DNA from: JAAXHH01 sp965225915
Lineage (GTDB): Bacteria; JAAXHH01
Direction of reading: 5' to 3'
DNA length: 64,000 nucleotides
Assembly: GCA_965225915.1 (NCBI GenBank)
Contig: OZ245326.1
Span: forward strand, 1,798,001-1,862,000
The notes beneath the pieces are model-generated. The model was given only the letters and a program-made list of their open reading frames with translations. It had not been told where the DNA came from and did no database searches. The position numbers and the translations under genes are program-made. Shown here in pieces: positions 7,955-16,965 of the stretch (within the stretch, counting starts at the first letter, position 1; every line of letters begins with the position of its first letter).

Positions 7955-10720
7955 ATGAGTGACTGGAACGGTGCGCGGTGGTGGAAATGTGATTTCCATA
8001 CACACACTCCGGCATCCCATGACTACGGGAAAGGACCGGATCAGAATAGCCTAAAGGAGATATCGCCTAGGGACTGGCTTATAAGTCATATGAAGGCTGG
8101 CGTCGACTGTGTCGCAATCACGGACCATAACTCAGGCGCGTGGATTGAACGAGTAAGAGCGGAACTCGACGATCTTGATTTGGAAAGGCCGGAGGGATAC
8201 AGACCACTATTTGTGTTTCCAGGCGTAGAAATCTCGGTCCATGGACGCATCCATCTCCTTGCTATTCTGGGATGTGAGAAGACTACCGAAGATATTAACT
8301 ATCTCCTCAGAGCCGCAGGATTTCCCCCTGAAGCAATAGGAACTAGCGATCGAGAAACAACTAAATCGTTTGTCGAAGTAGTTGAGGCTATTACTGCCGC
8401 CAACGGCATTGCGGTTCCTGCTCACGTGGATCGACGCAACGGAGTTTTTGAAGAGCTACATGGAACGACATTGGAACAAATACTGAACTGCAGTGATATC
8501 TTTGCAATGGAATTAGTGGATCCGGCATTTGTAAAACCACAGCTTTATGTCGACAAGAACTTGTATTGGACCGAGATCCTCGGTTCTGACGCACACCATC
8601 CATCCGGTGATTCTGACGATAGGTATCCCGGCAGTGATTTTACTTGGGTAAAAATGGGATCGCCCTGTATCGAGGGATTGCGGTTGGCTCTGTTGGATGG
8701 CGCCCTCTCTGTACGTCGGTCCGACGAGAATGTCGAAGACCCAAACAAGCATTCGCCTCTAATTTTGGAATCCATTGAGGTTTCCCAAGCGCGTTATATG
8801 GGTCGGCGAGAGTCCTTCTTTATCGGCTTCAACCCATGGTTTAACGCAATAATAGGTGGTCGAGGTACAGGGAAGTCTTCCGCAGTAGAGTTCCTACGTA
8901 TTGCACTCCGACGAAATGACGAATTGCGTGGTGACGCGTTACGAGCGGAATTCGAGCAATACAATCAAATCTACACTGATAGAAATGATGTTGGGTTGCT
9001 TACCAATAACGCCACCATAAGGGTGATCTGCCTGAAAGATGAAGAACGATTTCGCGTTCAGTGGAATCCATCCGGTGGACTCAACCCAATAGAACGTGAA
9101 GTAGATTCAGATTGGGAGTTGGCTGAAGGTGAAGTCAGTCAGCGATTTCCGGTTCGGATGTACAGCCAGAAGCAAGTATTTCATTTAGCCAAATCTCCCG
9201 ACGCTTTGCTAAAAATCATCGACGAAGCACCTGAGGTTGAGTTTCGTGCTAGGTCTGAAGAACGAAAGCTAGAGGAAACACGTTTTCTTACGCTCCGCGC
9301 CAAGGCAAGAGAAATCGAGGCTGGTCTTGGCGAAGAGCAGCGCTTTTTAGGTGAATTAGACGATGTGACACGGAAACTGGAGATATTTGAGCAGTCGGGA
9401 CACGCCGAAATCCTTAAGACCTTTCAAGTACGTTCGCGCCAGAAGCGAGATGTAACGGCGTGGGAGGAAGACTGGAAAGATGTGGGAGAACGGTTAAAAG
9501 TAATCGCTGCGGAAATCGTGCCTGACCAATTAGACATAACGACATCCAACCCAGATGAATCATCAGATTCAGACATACACGAACTAGCAGATAAGGTGCA
9601 TGAGCAGTTGACCGAAATTCGTGCATCGGTAGAATCTCTCGCATTTCGAGCGGATGAGATTCTAGCCAAATGGCGAGAAGAGTGTAAAGCATCGTCGTGG
9701 AGCCAAAGTGTCGAAGCGGCCGCGAATGCCTATCAGCAGTTGAGGGAAAACTTGGAAAAAGAAGGAGCTGGTGACCCAGCAACTTACGGTGAACTCGTAC
9801 AGCTGAGGCAAGTGATTGAACAGCGGCTAAAGTTACTGGATGAAGACAAAGGGCAAATCATTAATCTGATGGACCAATCCCAAGAAATTTTAAAGCGACT
9901 ACAGGAAATCCGTCGGAATCTGACCGCTTCTCGTAAATCCTTTCTAGACCGTGTCCTAAAAGACAATCAGTACGTTCGAATACGGATGGTTTCGTATGGC
10001 GCCCGGGAGACAGTCGAGGAACAGTTACGGCAGTTGATACAGAAGGAAGACAGTAGTTTTGGGAATGATATTGGCATGCCGGATGGTGGAGGACTACTTG
10101 GCGAACTTTACGATACTGATAGCACCATAGCCTTCGAAAGAAACCTTGAAAGAATAAAAACTTACATCAGAATGATTGCTTCAGGTGAATACAGCAGGAC
10201 AACCCTAGCAGATCAACGATTCGCAACTCACCTCAGCAGGCTACCTCCCGAGGTTTTTGATCGTCTCGATCTGTGGTTTCCGGATGATTCTCTACATGTA
10301 CAATACAGTGCGGATGGTGATGGACAAAACTTCCAATCCATCCAGGAAGGTTCCCCAGGCCAGAAAACGGCGGCACTGCTCGCATTTCTACTTTCCTACG
10401 GTGAGGAACCGTTGATTCTCGACCAACCGGAAGACGATCTTGACAATCACTTGATATACGATTTGATCGTAACACAATTGCGGGAGGTTAAAAGATCTCG
10501 ACAGGTTATCGTGGTTACGCACAACGCAAACATTGTAGTCAATGGCGATGCTGAACTCGTAGTGGCACTCGCTGCACGTGGTGGAGAAACGCAGATAGAG
10601 TGCGAAGGTAGTCTGCAGAAGCAACGAGTAAGAGATACTATCTGCGATATAATGGAAGGCGGGCGTAAAGCGTTTGAAGATCGATATCGTCGCATCCTGT
10701 TGGAAGGACGAAATGACTAA
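7955..10720 (+). CDS. PHP-domain SMC-like ATPase (TrlF-type), candidate defence effector
   Basis: A 921-residue fusion. Residues 1-260 form a PHP metal-dependent phosphoesterase domain with its ligands in place: FHTH (His15, His17), TDH (56-58), VEIS (Glu92), AHVD (His157) and SDAHH (211-215). An ABC/SMC-type ATPase follows: Walker A GGRGTGKS at 301-308, a long charged, probably coiled-coil middle (about 420-700), an SPGQK signature at 800-804, Walker B LILDQPEDD at 820-828 and VTHN near 854. This order matches proteins annotated as TrlF family AAA-like ATPases. The stop overlaps the next gene by 8 bases. Base composition is clearly more AT-rich than in the flanking metabolic genes, which suggests transfer. 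An ATP-gated nuclease or phosphatase acting in phage defence is inferred, not shown. Confidence 0.82.
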   Translation: MSDWNGARWWKCDFHTHTPASHDYGKGPDQNSLKEISPRDWLISHMKAGVDCVAITDHNSGAWIERVRAELDDLDLERPEGYRPLFVFPGVEISVHGRIHLLAILGCEKTTEDINYLLRAAGFPPEAIGTSDRETTKSFVEVVEAITAANGIAVPAHVDRRNGVFEELHGTTLEQILNCSDIFAMELVDPAFVKPQLYVDKNLYWTEILGSDAHHPSGDSDDRYPGSDFTWVKMGSPCIEGLRLALLDGALSVRRSDENVEDPNKHSPLILESIEVSQARYMGRRESFFIGFNPWFNAIIGGRGTGKSSAVEFLRIALRRNDELRGDALRAEFEQYNQIYTDRNDVGLLTNNATIRVICLKDEERFRVQWNPSGGLNPIEREVDSDWELAEGEVSQRFPVRMYSQKQVFHLAKSPDALLKIIDEAPEVEFRARSEERKLEETRFLTLRAKAREIEAGLGEEQRFLGELDDVTRKLEIFEQSGHAEILKTFQVRSRQKRDVTAWEEDWKDVGERLKVIAAEIVPDQLDITTSNPDESSDSDIHELADKVHEQLTEIRASVESLAFRADEILAKWREECKASSWSQSVEAAANAYQQLRENLEKEGAGDPATYGELVQLRQVIEQRLKLLDEDKGQIINLMDQSQEILKRLQEIRRNLTASRKSFLDRVLKDNQYVRIRMVSYGARETVEEQLRQLIQKEDSSFGNDIGMPDGGGLLGELYDTDSTIAFERNLERIKTYIRMIASGEYSRTTLADQRFATHLSRLPPEVFDRLDLWFPDDSLHVQYSADGDGQNFQSIQEGSPGQKTAALLAFLLSYGEEPLILDQPEDDLDNHLIYDLIVTQLREVKRSRQVIVVTHNANIVVNGDAELVVALAARGGETQIECEGSLQKQRVRDTICDIMEGGRKAFEDRYRRILLEGRND

Positions 10721-11966
10721 CAGCCCTGAAGAACTGCTGCAACGGATTCGCCTTGGCGAAGATACATCGTTGGAATTCAAAGAAATCCGATTTAGAGGAA
10801 ATCGTGTTTCTTGTCCCTGTCGTGACGATCTGGCCGACGAGTTGGCGGCCATCGGAAATACGCATGATGGAGCTGTAGTTCTTGGGGTTGACGACAAAAC
10901 GCGAGACGTCGTAGGAATTCCCGTAGGTTCCTTGGACACAGTCGAACGCTACGTTTTCGAAGTGTGCAATGATAGCATAATACCACCGCTGCCGTTTCGT
11001 TCATTCCGCATGCAACTTCCTGATGTCACGGGAGAAATGCGCCCCGTGCTCTTGGTAGAAATACCGCGCAGTTTGTCTGTACACGAGAGTCCGGGTGGCT
11101 ACTACTTTCGGCAGGGAAGTTCAAGCCGTAAAATGCCACCGGAGTATCTCGCCAGACTGTTTCAGCATCGCAGTCAGGCTCGTTTGATTCGATTCGAGGA
11201 GCTACCGGTTCCGAACTCGGGTATCGATGATCTGTCTCAAGACCTTTGGACCAACTTTACTACCCGGTCTGACGAACCCGATGACGTTGTACTACTTAAA
11301 CGGGGGCTACTTTCGACGGAGGAAACGGGATCTATTAGAGCTTCCGTCGCCGGTGTGCTTTTTTGCTGTGAAGAACCTGCACGGTTCTTACCCAACGCGT
11401 ATATCGAAGCAGTACGTTATCGCGGTGTAGAGCAGGATACCAACTACCAGATAGATGCAAACAAGTTCCTTGGACCACTATTTCAGCAGATTGAACAGGC
11501 AATGAAATTCCTCAAAAAAAACCAGACGGTATCAGCTCAAAAAGTACCACATCGGATCGAGATCCCACAGTTCAGCGAAAGAGCCGTCTTCGAGGCAATA
11601 GTAAATGCGGTGGCACACCGTGATTATTCGATTTCTACTTCGAAAATCCGGTTCTTCATGTTTGATGACAGACTGGAGATCTTTTCGCCTGGCACTTTAC
11701 CGAACACGGTAACAATTGATAGTCTGGCATTGCGTCAGGCTACTCGAAATGAGTTGATCACGAGTCTGCTTGCTGAGACTCCCGTGGCAGATTCTCCCGG
11801 TAGCGGTGAGCGGAGTTTCTACATGGAAAAACGTGGCGATGGTGTCCCGATCATCTTAGGCGAGAGTGAGAAGCTATCGGGCAAGAAGCCTATATATCGC
11901 CTAATTGACGACTCTGAACTGTTGCTGGTCATATATTCCGCTTCTCCGACTGAAGAACAAAAGTGA
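10713..11966 (+). CDS. Schlafen AlbA_2 / HATPase_c_4 protein paired with the TrlF-type ATPase
   Basis: A 417-residue protein starting at ATG 10713, inside the end of the ATPase gene (shared ATGACTAA) with GGAAGGA upstream. The N-terminus is an AlbA_2 (divergent AAA-4, Schlafen-like) domain: SLEFKE at residues 19-24 and AAIGNTHDGAVVLGVDD at about 45-61. The C-terminal half shows the HATPase_c_4 signature found in RecG-like regulators: AIVNAVAHRDYS near residue 295, then LEIFSPGTLPN. AlbA_2 domains bind nucleic acid, and Schlafen-type members can be tRNA or RNA nucleases. The overlapping frames and shared AT-rich composition argue that the two proteins act together. Nuclease activity here is inference. 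Confidence 0.85.
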   Translation: MTNSPEELLQRIRLGEDTSLEFKEIRFRGNRVSCPCRDDLADELAAIGNTHDGAVVLGVDDKTRDVVGIPVGSLDTVERYVFEVCNDSIIPPLPFRSFRMQLPDVTGEMRPVLLVEIPRSLSVHESPGGYYFRQGSSSRKMPPEYLARLFQHRSQARLIRFEELPVPNSGIDDLSQDLWTNFTTRSDEPDDVVLLKRGLLSTEETGSIRASVAGVLFCCEEPARFLPNAYIEAVRYRGVEQDTNYQIDANKFLGPLFQQIEQAMKFLKKNQTVSAQKVPHRIEIPQFSERAVFEAIVNAVAHRDYSISTSKIRFFMFDDRLEIFSPGTLPNTVTIDSLALRQATRNELITSLLAETPVADSPGSGERSFYMEKRGDGVPIILGESEKLSGKKPIYRLIDDSELLLVIYSASPTEEQK

Positions 11967-12036
11967 TCGGGAGCAAGTCCTATCCGGTATTCCTTGCCGG
12001 TTTGTCCAGAATAACCCTAACCCAAAGAGGCTATCC

Positions 12037-13176
12037 ATGCCCGTTACCCGCCGCGCTTTCCTGGAAACATCGGCCCTCGCGCTGACCGGCCTCGCCGCGT
12101 CTTCCAGGGCCCACGCCGACTCCGTTCCCCAAAGCCAGGCTTCCGCACCCGCGCCGCCCACGGTGGTAGCGTCGCGTAACGGCATTCGCGGCGTCGCCAA
12201 GGCCTACGAGATGATGACCAATGGCCAGGCCGATCCCCTCGACGCGGTCATCGCCGGGGTGAACATACAGGAGCTGGACCCCAATGACCAGTCCGTGGGG
12301 TACGGAGGCCGGCCTAACGCGGACGGCGTAGTGACGCTGGACGCCTCTGTTATGCACGGACCCACGAGGCGGGCGGGCTCGGTAGCCTCACTGGAAGGCA
12401 TCGCCACGCCGTCGCTGGTGGCAAAGGCGATCATGGACTACACCGATCACATCATGATGGTCGGTCCTGACGCGAAACGTTTCGCCCTCGACCTGGGATT
12501 CAAGGAACAGAACCTGCTCACCGAAGAAAGTCGCCAGGACTGGCTGCGCTGGAAGTCCCAGCTCAACCCGGACGACGACTGGCTCGACCACGAGGACGAC
12601 GTGATGATCGAAAGGCCGAGCGGTACGATTAACATGTGCGGCGTGGACTCGTCGGGAAACATTAGCAGCGTTACGACCACGAGCGGCCTGTCCTGGAAGA
12701 TACCGGGCAGAGTGGGCGACAGTCCCATCATCGGTACGGGACAGTACACCGATAACGACATAGGCGCCGCCGGTTCCACGGGCCGGGGAGAGGCGAACAT
12801 CAAGGTATGTGGCGCCTTTCTGATCGTGGAGTTCATGCGGGGCGGGAAATCACCCCAGGAAGCCTGCCTTGCCGCGCTCGAACGGGCCGTGGCCATGACG
12901 GAGGACCGGCTGCTGGACGGCAAAGGACGCCCCTTGTTCAGCCTGAATTTCTACGCCGTGGCCAAGGACGGCCGGTTCGGTGGCGCGACCATGTACCAGT
13001 ACCCGGACGAATACTTGGAAGTGCTCCCGGGCAGGGGAAGTTACGCCGTGGCCAACGCGGACGGCGCGCGCCTCGAACCCCTGTCGTATGTATATGGCAA
13101 TACGCAGCTTCCCGCTTCGTTGAAGGACCAGATGATGGAGCGCGTGGAGAGGATCAAGAACGAGCGATCACGGTAG
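12037..13176 (+). CDS. N4-(beta-N-acetylglucosaminyl)-L-asparaginase (glycosylasparaginase), exported
   Basis: A 379-residue N-terminal-nucleophile hydrolase that cleaves the GlcNAc-Asn bond of N-glycan remnants. A twin-arginine-type leader (VTRRAFLETSALALTGLAASS) directs it to the periplasm. The autocleavage site is SGTIN, with Thr197 as the expected nucleophile released at the N-terminus of the beta chain; VTTTSG and GAAGSTGRGEA line the substrate site as in family members. The ATG at 12037 has AAGAGG at 12025-12030; longer upstream starts run into the preceding gene's end. GC returns to the local high value, so this gene is not part of the preceding island. Its role fits glycoprotein scavenging alongside the sialidases. 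Confidence 0.88.
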   Translation: MPVTRRAFLETSALALTGLAASSRAHADSVPQSQASAPAPPTVVASRNGIRGVAKAYEMMTNGQADPLDAVIAGVNIQELDPNDQSVGYGGRPNADGVVTLDASVMHGPTRRAGSVASLEGIATPSLVAKAIMDYTDHIMMVGPDAKRFALDLGFKEQNLLTEESRQDWLRWKSQLNPDDDWLDHEDDVMIERPSGTINMCGVDSSGNISSVTTTSGLSWKIPGRVGDSPIIGTGQYTDNDIGAAGSTGRGEANIKVCGAFLIVEFMRGGKSPQEACLAALERAVAMTEDRLLDGKGRPLFSLNFYAVAKDGRFGGATMYQYPDEYLEVLPGRGSYAVANADGARLEPLSYVYGNTQLPASLKDQMMERVERIKNERSR

Positions 13177-13194
13177 GATTCACCGAGGAACGAT

Positions 13195-13986
13195 ATGACA
13201 CTTAACGACGAACAGACCGCCGCGTTCCAGGAAACGGGCTACCTGTTTTTTCCCGGTCTTCTCGACGAAAAAGAAGTGAAAACCCTCAAGGAAGCGGTGC
13301 CGGACGTGTTGAGCCGCCAGGGGCCCGAGGTGGTGCGGGAGAAGGACGACCCCACGGCCGCCCGCCTGGCCTTCGGGGCCCATACATACTCCGAGCCTTT
13401 CCGCCGTCTCGCCTCGCTTCCCCGCCTGATGGACCCGGTCCGCCAGTTGCTGGGAGACGAGGTCTATCTCCACCAGACCCGGATGAATCCCAAGCAGGGC
13501 TTCGGGAGCGGGGCGTCGTGGACCTGGCACCAGGATTATCCGTCGTGGTACAAGGTCGACGGCATGCCCGCGCCGAATTGCATCATGGCGTCGGTGTTCA
13601 TCGACGACTGCACGCCGGTCACCTCGCCGCTCCTGATCATACCGGGGTCCCACCGGTGGGGCCTGCTGGATTCGGAACTGCACCCCGATGCAAGGGGGAG
13701 GGGTTACGACCTGTTCCACATCGACCGGCCAACGCTGCAGCGACTGGCCGATGAGAATGGCATCGAAGCCCTGATCGGTCCGGCGGGCTCGGTCGCCCTG
13801 ATCCACAGCAACATCGTCCACGGATCGGCCGACAACGTCTCGCCCTGGCGCCGGGCAATCTTCTACCTCATCTACAACGCCGTCGGAAACGCCTGCACGC
13901 GCGAGGTAAGGCCCTGGTACCAGAACAACCGGGACTTCACGCCCCTGGTACCGATCGAAGACGAAGGGCTGAGGGTTCTGTCGTGA
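13195..13986 (+). CDS. Phytanoyl-CoA dioxygenase (PhyH) family protein
   Basis: A 263-residue Fe(II)/2-oxoglutarate-dependent oxygenase of the PhyH family. The iron facial triad is visible as WHQD (His112, Asp114) and the distal HSNIVHGS (His209), followed by WRRAIFYL carrying the Arg expected to bind 2-oxoglutarate. It starts 18 bases after the asparaginase gene on the same strand, so co-transcription is likely. The family hydroxylates many small molecules, and large expansions occur in Poribacteria- and Latescibacterota-type genomes. The substrate here is unknown. Confidence 0.88.
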   Translation: MTLNDEQTAAFQETGYLFFPGLLDEKEVKTLKEAVPDVLSRQGPEVVREKDDPTAARLAFGAHTYSEPFRRLASLPRLMDPVRQLLGDEVYLHQTRMNPKQGFGSGASWTWHQDYPSWYKVDGMPAPNCIMASVFIDDCTPVTSPLLIIPGSHRWGLLDSELHPDARGRGYDLFHIDRPTLQRLADENGIEALIGPAGSVALIHSNIVHGSADNVSPWRRAIFYLIYNAVGNACTREVRPWYQNNRDFTPLVPIEDEGLRVLS

Positions 13987-14036
13987 ATCAGCAGGGAATC
14001 CTTGTTAGTGAGGCCACGAATTGAGGAGTTTGGTTC

Positions 14037-14372
14037 GTGAAACCGGTAGATGAGATAGCTCTGCGCCAGATGGTAAAAGCTATAGTAGAGGAAGTAGACC
14101 CGGAGCAGGTAATCCTTTTCGGTTCGCATGCCCGTGGCGAGGCGACACCAGACTCCGACGTGGATTTCGTCGTGGTTGAAACCTTGCCATTCGGAGATAG
14201 CAGGGATAGACGGAAGGAAGCAACCCGCTTGTGGCGTGCCTTGGCAGGATTTGACGTTTCCAAGGATATTCTCGTCTACAGCCGGGACGAAGCGGAGTAC
14301 TGGCGTAACTCCCTGAATCATGTTCTGGCACGTGCGTTGCGTGAAGGCAGGGTACTCTATGAAAGACCTTAA
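14037..14372 (+). CDS. MNT-type minimal nucleotidyltransferase (antitoxin candidate)
   Basis: A 111-residue minimal nucleotidyltransferase with the core motif ILFGSHARGEATPDSDVDFVVV: the GSxARG helix followed by DxD metal ligands. Proteins of this type pair with HEPN-domain toxins, and in the MntA-HepT system the antitoxin adds AMP to the toxin. Start is GTG at 14037 behind TTGAGGAG at 14022-14029. It overlaps the HEPN frame (ATG at 14359) by 14 bases, the usual arrangement of such pairs. GC is somewhat lower than in neighbouring metabolic genes. Confidence 0.9.
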   Translation: MKPVDEIALRQMVKAIVEEVDPEQVILFGSHARGEATPDSDVDFVVVETLPFGDSRDRRKEATRLWRALAGFDVSKDILVYSRDEAEYWRNSLNHVLARALREGRVLYERP

Positions 14373-14756
14373 ACAGGCAAGCGCGTTGATTCAGGCGGCG
14401 GACAGGGATGCTTCCGCAATTCGAGGCATGGAAGATTCAGAAATCTTCGCGGATGAGATTTTGGTTTTCACGTACAGCAGGCCGTGGAAAAACTACTTAA
14501 GGCCTGGCTCGCGTCATTGGGAGAAACCTATCCGGCGACCCACGATCTGTCACGGCTGGTCGAGATGCTGAAAGCGCGCGATGAAGAGGCGACGTTTTTT
14601 GATGACTTGTTGGAATTTACTGCGTTTGCGGTTCAATTCCGATACAGCGCCAGCGACCGCGGCTCAACTCCAATTAATCGAAATGCAACCCTTCGACGTG
14701 TGGAGACGCTACTTGAAGCCGTCCGACGAAAGTTAGCTGGTATGGAAGCGCTTTAG
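14359..14756 (+). pseudogene. HEPN-domain protein (toxin partner), frameshifted
   Basis: The ATG at 14359 opens MKDLKQASALIQAADRD in one frame. The rest of the HEPN domain (QQAVEKLLKAWLASLGETY through RRKLAGMEAL) is in another frame from about 14465 to the stop at 14756. Restoring one T in the T-run at 14459-14462 gives EIFGFHVQQAVEKLLKAWL, exactly the expected HEPN core, so a one-base deletion or a homopolymer error is the simple explanation. The intact product would be about 132 residues. If the frameshift is real, the toxin is inactive and the MNT gene is an orphan. No clear RX4-6H RNase motif is visible, so this may be a non-catalytic HEPN of the PF05168 type. Confidence 0.8.
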
Positions 14757-14779
14757 CAGTCTCTACGATCATCCGGCCA

Positions 14780-15766
14780 TCAGTCCGCCGCGTCGGCCGC
14801 CTGGATCGCCGCATGGATGTACCCGTAGGCGTAGGCGAATCCCACCTGGCCAGCCTCTTGCCCCGAAATACCGGGTACGTGATCGGGCATTATCATGTAC
14901 TCGTATCCGACCTCCCTGTAGGTGCGCATCGCCTTCAGCATGTCGATGTCGCCCTCGTCCGGGAACACCTCCACGAAACTGTTCAGCCGGCCTTTGATGT
15001 TCCTGAAGTGGACGTTGAAGATCTTCTTCCGACTACCGAAATATCGGATTACGTCGTATATCTCCGTCGACGGGTTTTCCAGGCTCTCCGACATGCATCC
15101 CTGGCAGAAATTCAGTCCGTTATAGGGACTGTCGTACAGGTCGATGAACTTCTTGAATCCCTCCGCCATGCCCAGGGGACGGGCCACGCCGCGGTACGTC
15201 CTGCCGAACCCGATGCCGGGGTCTGACGGGTGGCAGGCCATCTGGATCCTGTATTCCTCGGCCACGGGAATGATCGTCTTGAGCCAGTGATCGATGCGCT
15301 CCCACATCTCGTCTTCATCGGCCGGACCGCCTTCGAATTCGGGCCGCGACTGGTCGAGCTTGTCGTATTCGAAAGAAGAGAGGCGGGCTCCGCCCCGACC
15401 GAAACGGGCTCCGGTCCGCAGGTGCCCCAGCAGCGTGATGTTATAGTTCAGTCCCCGTATCCCGGCCTCGGCGGCCATGCGAACCGTTTCGCACATGCGT
15501 TCCAGCGCACGGTCCCGCGCATCACTCGGCCCCAGGAATATGGCGCCGGCTTTGTTATCGAAGGCGCTGGCGGATCCGAGGGGAATGTGGATCATTTCGA
15601 GATTGATGCCGTAGCGATCAAACCGCTCACGCTGAGCCTTCAGCAGATCGACCGTCCACTCGGCCCAGGGTTCGGCCGGTGTCTGGTCCACGTTGAACAC
15701 GCCAAGCTGGGCCAGGACCTCGATGTCCGTGTCGTTACGGCACCGGGTCTGCGTTCCGATGTACAT
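14780..15766 (-). CDS. Mannonate dehydratase-like TIM-barrel protein (UxuA family)
   Basis: A 328-residue xylose-isomerase-type TIM barrel. The segments NFCQGCMSE and VHFRNIKG near the C-terminus, and HPSDPG in the middle, match mannonate dehydratase (UxuA), which dehydrates D-mannonate to 2-keto-3-deoxygluconate in hexuronate catabolism. It is shorter than E. coli UxuA (about 394), so it may belong to a related dehydratase or epimerase subgroup. A strong GGAGG lies just upstream of the ATG. It is transcribed against the MNT/HEPN pair and stands alone. Confidence 0.7.
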   Translation of the reverse strand: MYIGTQTRCRNDTDIEVLAQLGVFNVDQTPAEPWAEWTVDLLKAQRERFDRYGINLEMIHIPLGSASAFDNKAGAIFLGPSDARDRALERMCETVRMAAEAGIRGLNYNITLLGHLRTGARFGRGGARLSSFEYDKLDQSRPEFEGGPADEDEMWERIDHWLKTIIPVAEEYRIQMACHPSDPGIGFGRTYRGVARPLGMAEGFKKFIDLYDSPYNGLNFCQGCMSESLENPSTEIYDVIRYFGSRKKIFNVHFRNIKGRLNSFVEVFPDEGDIDMLKAMRTYREVGYEYMIMPDHVPGISGQEAGQVGFAYAYGYIHAAIQAADAAD

Positions 15767-15959
15767 GAATTGCCTCCGTGGGTTGCTCGGGGTAGGGATA
15801 GGCCTGGAAACCGTCTGTGATTATGTGGTTGGTCCGTCAAGGTAACACCAATCCTCTTCCCGCTCAACAGGGTTTTTACAGCGGGAGAAAAACCTCGCCT
15901 TCAGGGGCGAAAATCCGTAATTTCAGGATTTGCACCTTGGACACCTGGAGGGTTTCGCA

Positions 15960-16496
15960 GTGCACGTCGCAGATATAATCGGTGCGCCGAAAGCAGCACT
16001 TTTTAAAATTGCCCGGCTGTACCTTGGAGTCGTCGCCACAGGTGTCCTTGCGGTCGCGGTGGCAGGTTGCGGCGGTACCGATTCCGACGTGGATCCTAAC
16101 GACAAGGAGGCCGTGGCCCGGGTGTTCATGGCCCAGTTGATCAAGGGTACGATCACGCCGGGGACGATCGGCTTCCACGAGATTCCGGATAAGTTCGTGC
16201 GGGAAGGGAATGCGTTGTACACCCGATACGGATGCACCGTGTGTCATGGCATGGAAGGTCATGGCGACGGACCGATCGCCTATACGCTGAAACCCCCACC
16301 GCGCGATTTCAGGGACCCCGGAGCCTATCGCATCGGCCGTGACGTAGTCACGATCGCCGGCACGTTGAAAGAGGGTATTCCCGACAACCGGTCCATGCTG
16401 CCCTTCACCCACATGAAGGACGAGGAACGATTCAAGATCGCCATGTACGTTGCTTCGCTTCAGCCGTCATCCGACAAGCCGAACACCGAACCCTAG
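15960..16496 (+). CDS. Cytochrome c lipoprotein
   Basis: A 178-residue protein with one c-type haem site, CTVCH at residues 92-96, within TRYGCTVCHGMEGHGDGP; RSMLPF downstream offers the likely axial Met. The N-terminus is a membrane segment ending AVAGC, a lipobox, so it should be anchored in the periplasmic membrane face. GTG at 15960 is chosen because GGAGG lies at 15947-15951; an upstream TTG at 15930 has no comparable site. It is followed by PCu(A)C and Sco genes, so a role in electron transfer to, or assembly of, cytochrome oxidase is likely. Confidence 0.82.
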   Translation: MHVADIIGAPKAALFKIARLYLGVVATGVLAVAVAGCGGTDSDVDPNDKEAVARVFMAQLIKGTITPGTIGFHEIPDKFVREGNALYTRYGCTVCHGMEGHGDGPIAYTLKPPPRDFRDPGAYRIGRDVVTIAGTLKEGIPDNRSMLPFTHMKDEERFKIAMYVASLQPSSDKPNTEP

Positions 16497-16504
16497 GACG
16501 CGGG

Positions 16505-16954
16505 ATGCCCCATTCGACCACCCGTATGCATGTACGACTGATCTGGATACTCCTGTTGATCGCCTCGTCCGGTTGCCAACCGGTGGACGACCTGGAAATC
16601 ACGGGTGCCTGGGTCAGGGCCACGCCGCCGTCCCGCGACGTTACGGCGGCCTACCTGGTCATCGAAAACCGGTCGGACCGGGTCCATGAGTTGCTGTCTG
16701 TCGAAACACCCGCTGCGGAGTACACGGAATTGCATACCATGCGGTATGTGGACGATATGATGGAGATGGAAAGGATCGAACGCCTCGAAATACCTCCGCG
16801 GGACGAGGCGGCATTGCAGCCCGGTGGAAACCACATCATGATGTTCGGCGTGCAGGAAGCGCTGGCGGAAGGTGATTCGGTTACCCTTGTCCTGCGCTTT
16901 GCCGACCAGGCAACCCGGACCGTAACGGCCGAGGTGTTGAAGGACAATCCATAG
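16505..16954 (+). CDS. PCu(A)C periplasmic copper chaperone
   Basis: A 149-residue protein of the PCu(A)C (DUF461) family, which carries Cu(I) to Sco and the CuA site of cytochrome c oxidase. The family's Met/His set is present: ELHTM, then a Met-rich MMEME, then GGNHIMMFG. The N-terminus ends IASSGC, a lipobox, predicting a lipoprotein. It begins 8 bases after the cytochrome c gene and ends 11 bases before the Sco gene, so all three form one operon. Confidence 0.9.
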   Translation: MPHSTTRMHVRLIWILLLIASSGCQPVDDLEITGAWVRATPPSRDVTAAYLVIENRSDRVHELLSVETPAAEYTELHTMRYVDDMMEMERIERLEIPPRDEAALQPGGNHIMMFGVQEALAEGDSVTLVLRFADQATRTVTAEVLKDNP

Positions 16955-16965
16955 GCGGTTGCGAT

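Noticed and set aside
14459..14465. Programmed ribosomal frameshift in the HEPN gene
   Set aside because: The T-run is only four bases with no slippery heptamer or downstream pseudoknot evident, and HEPN genes of this type are not known to use recoding; a deletion or sequencing error is simpler.
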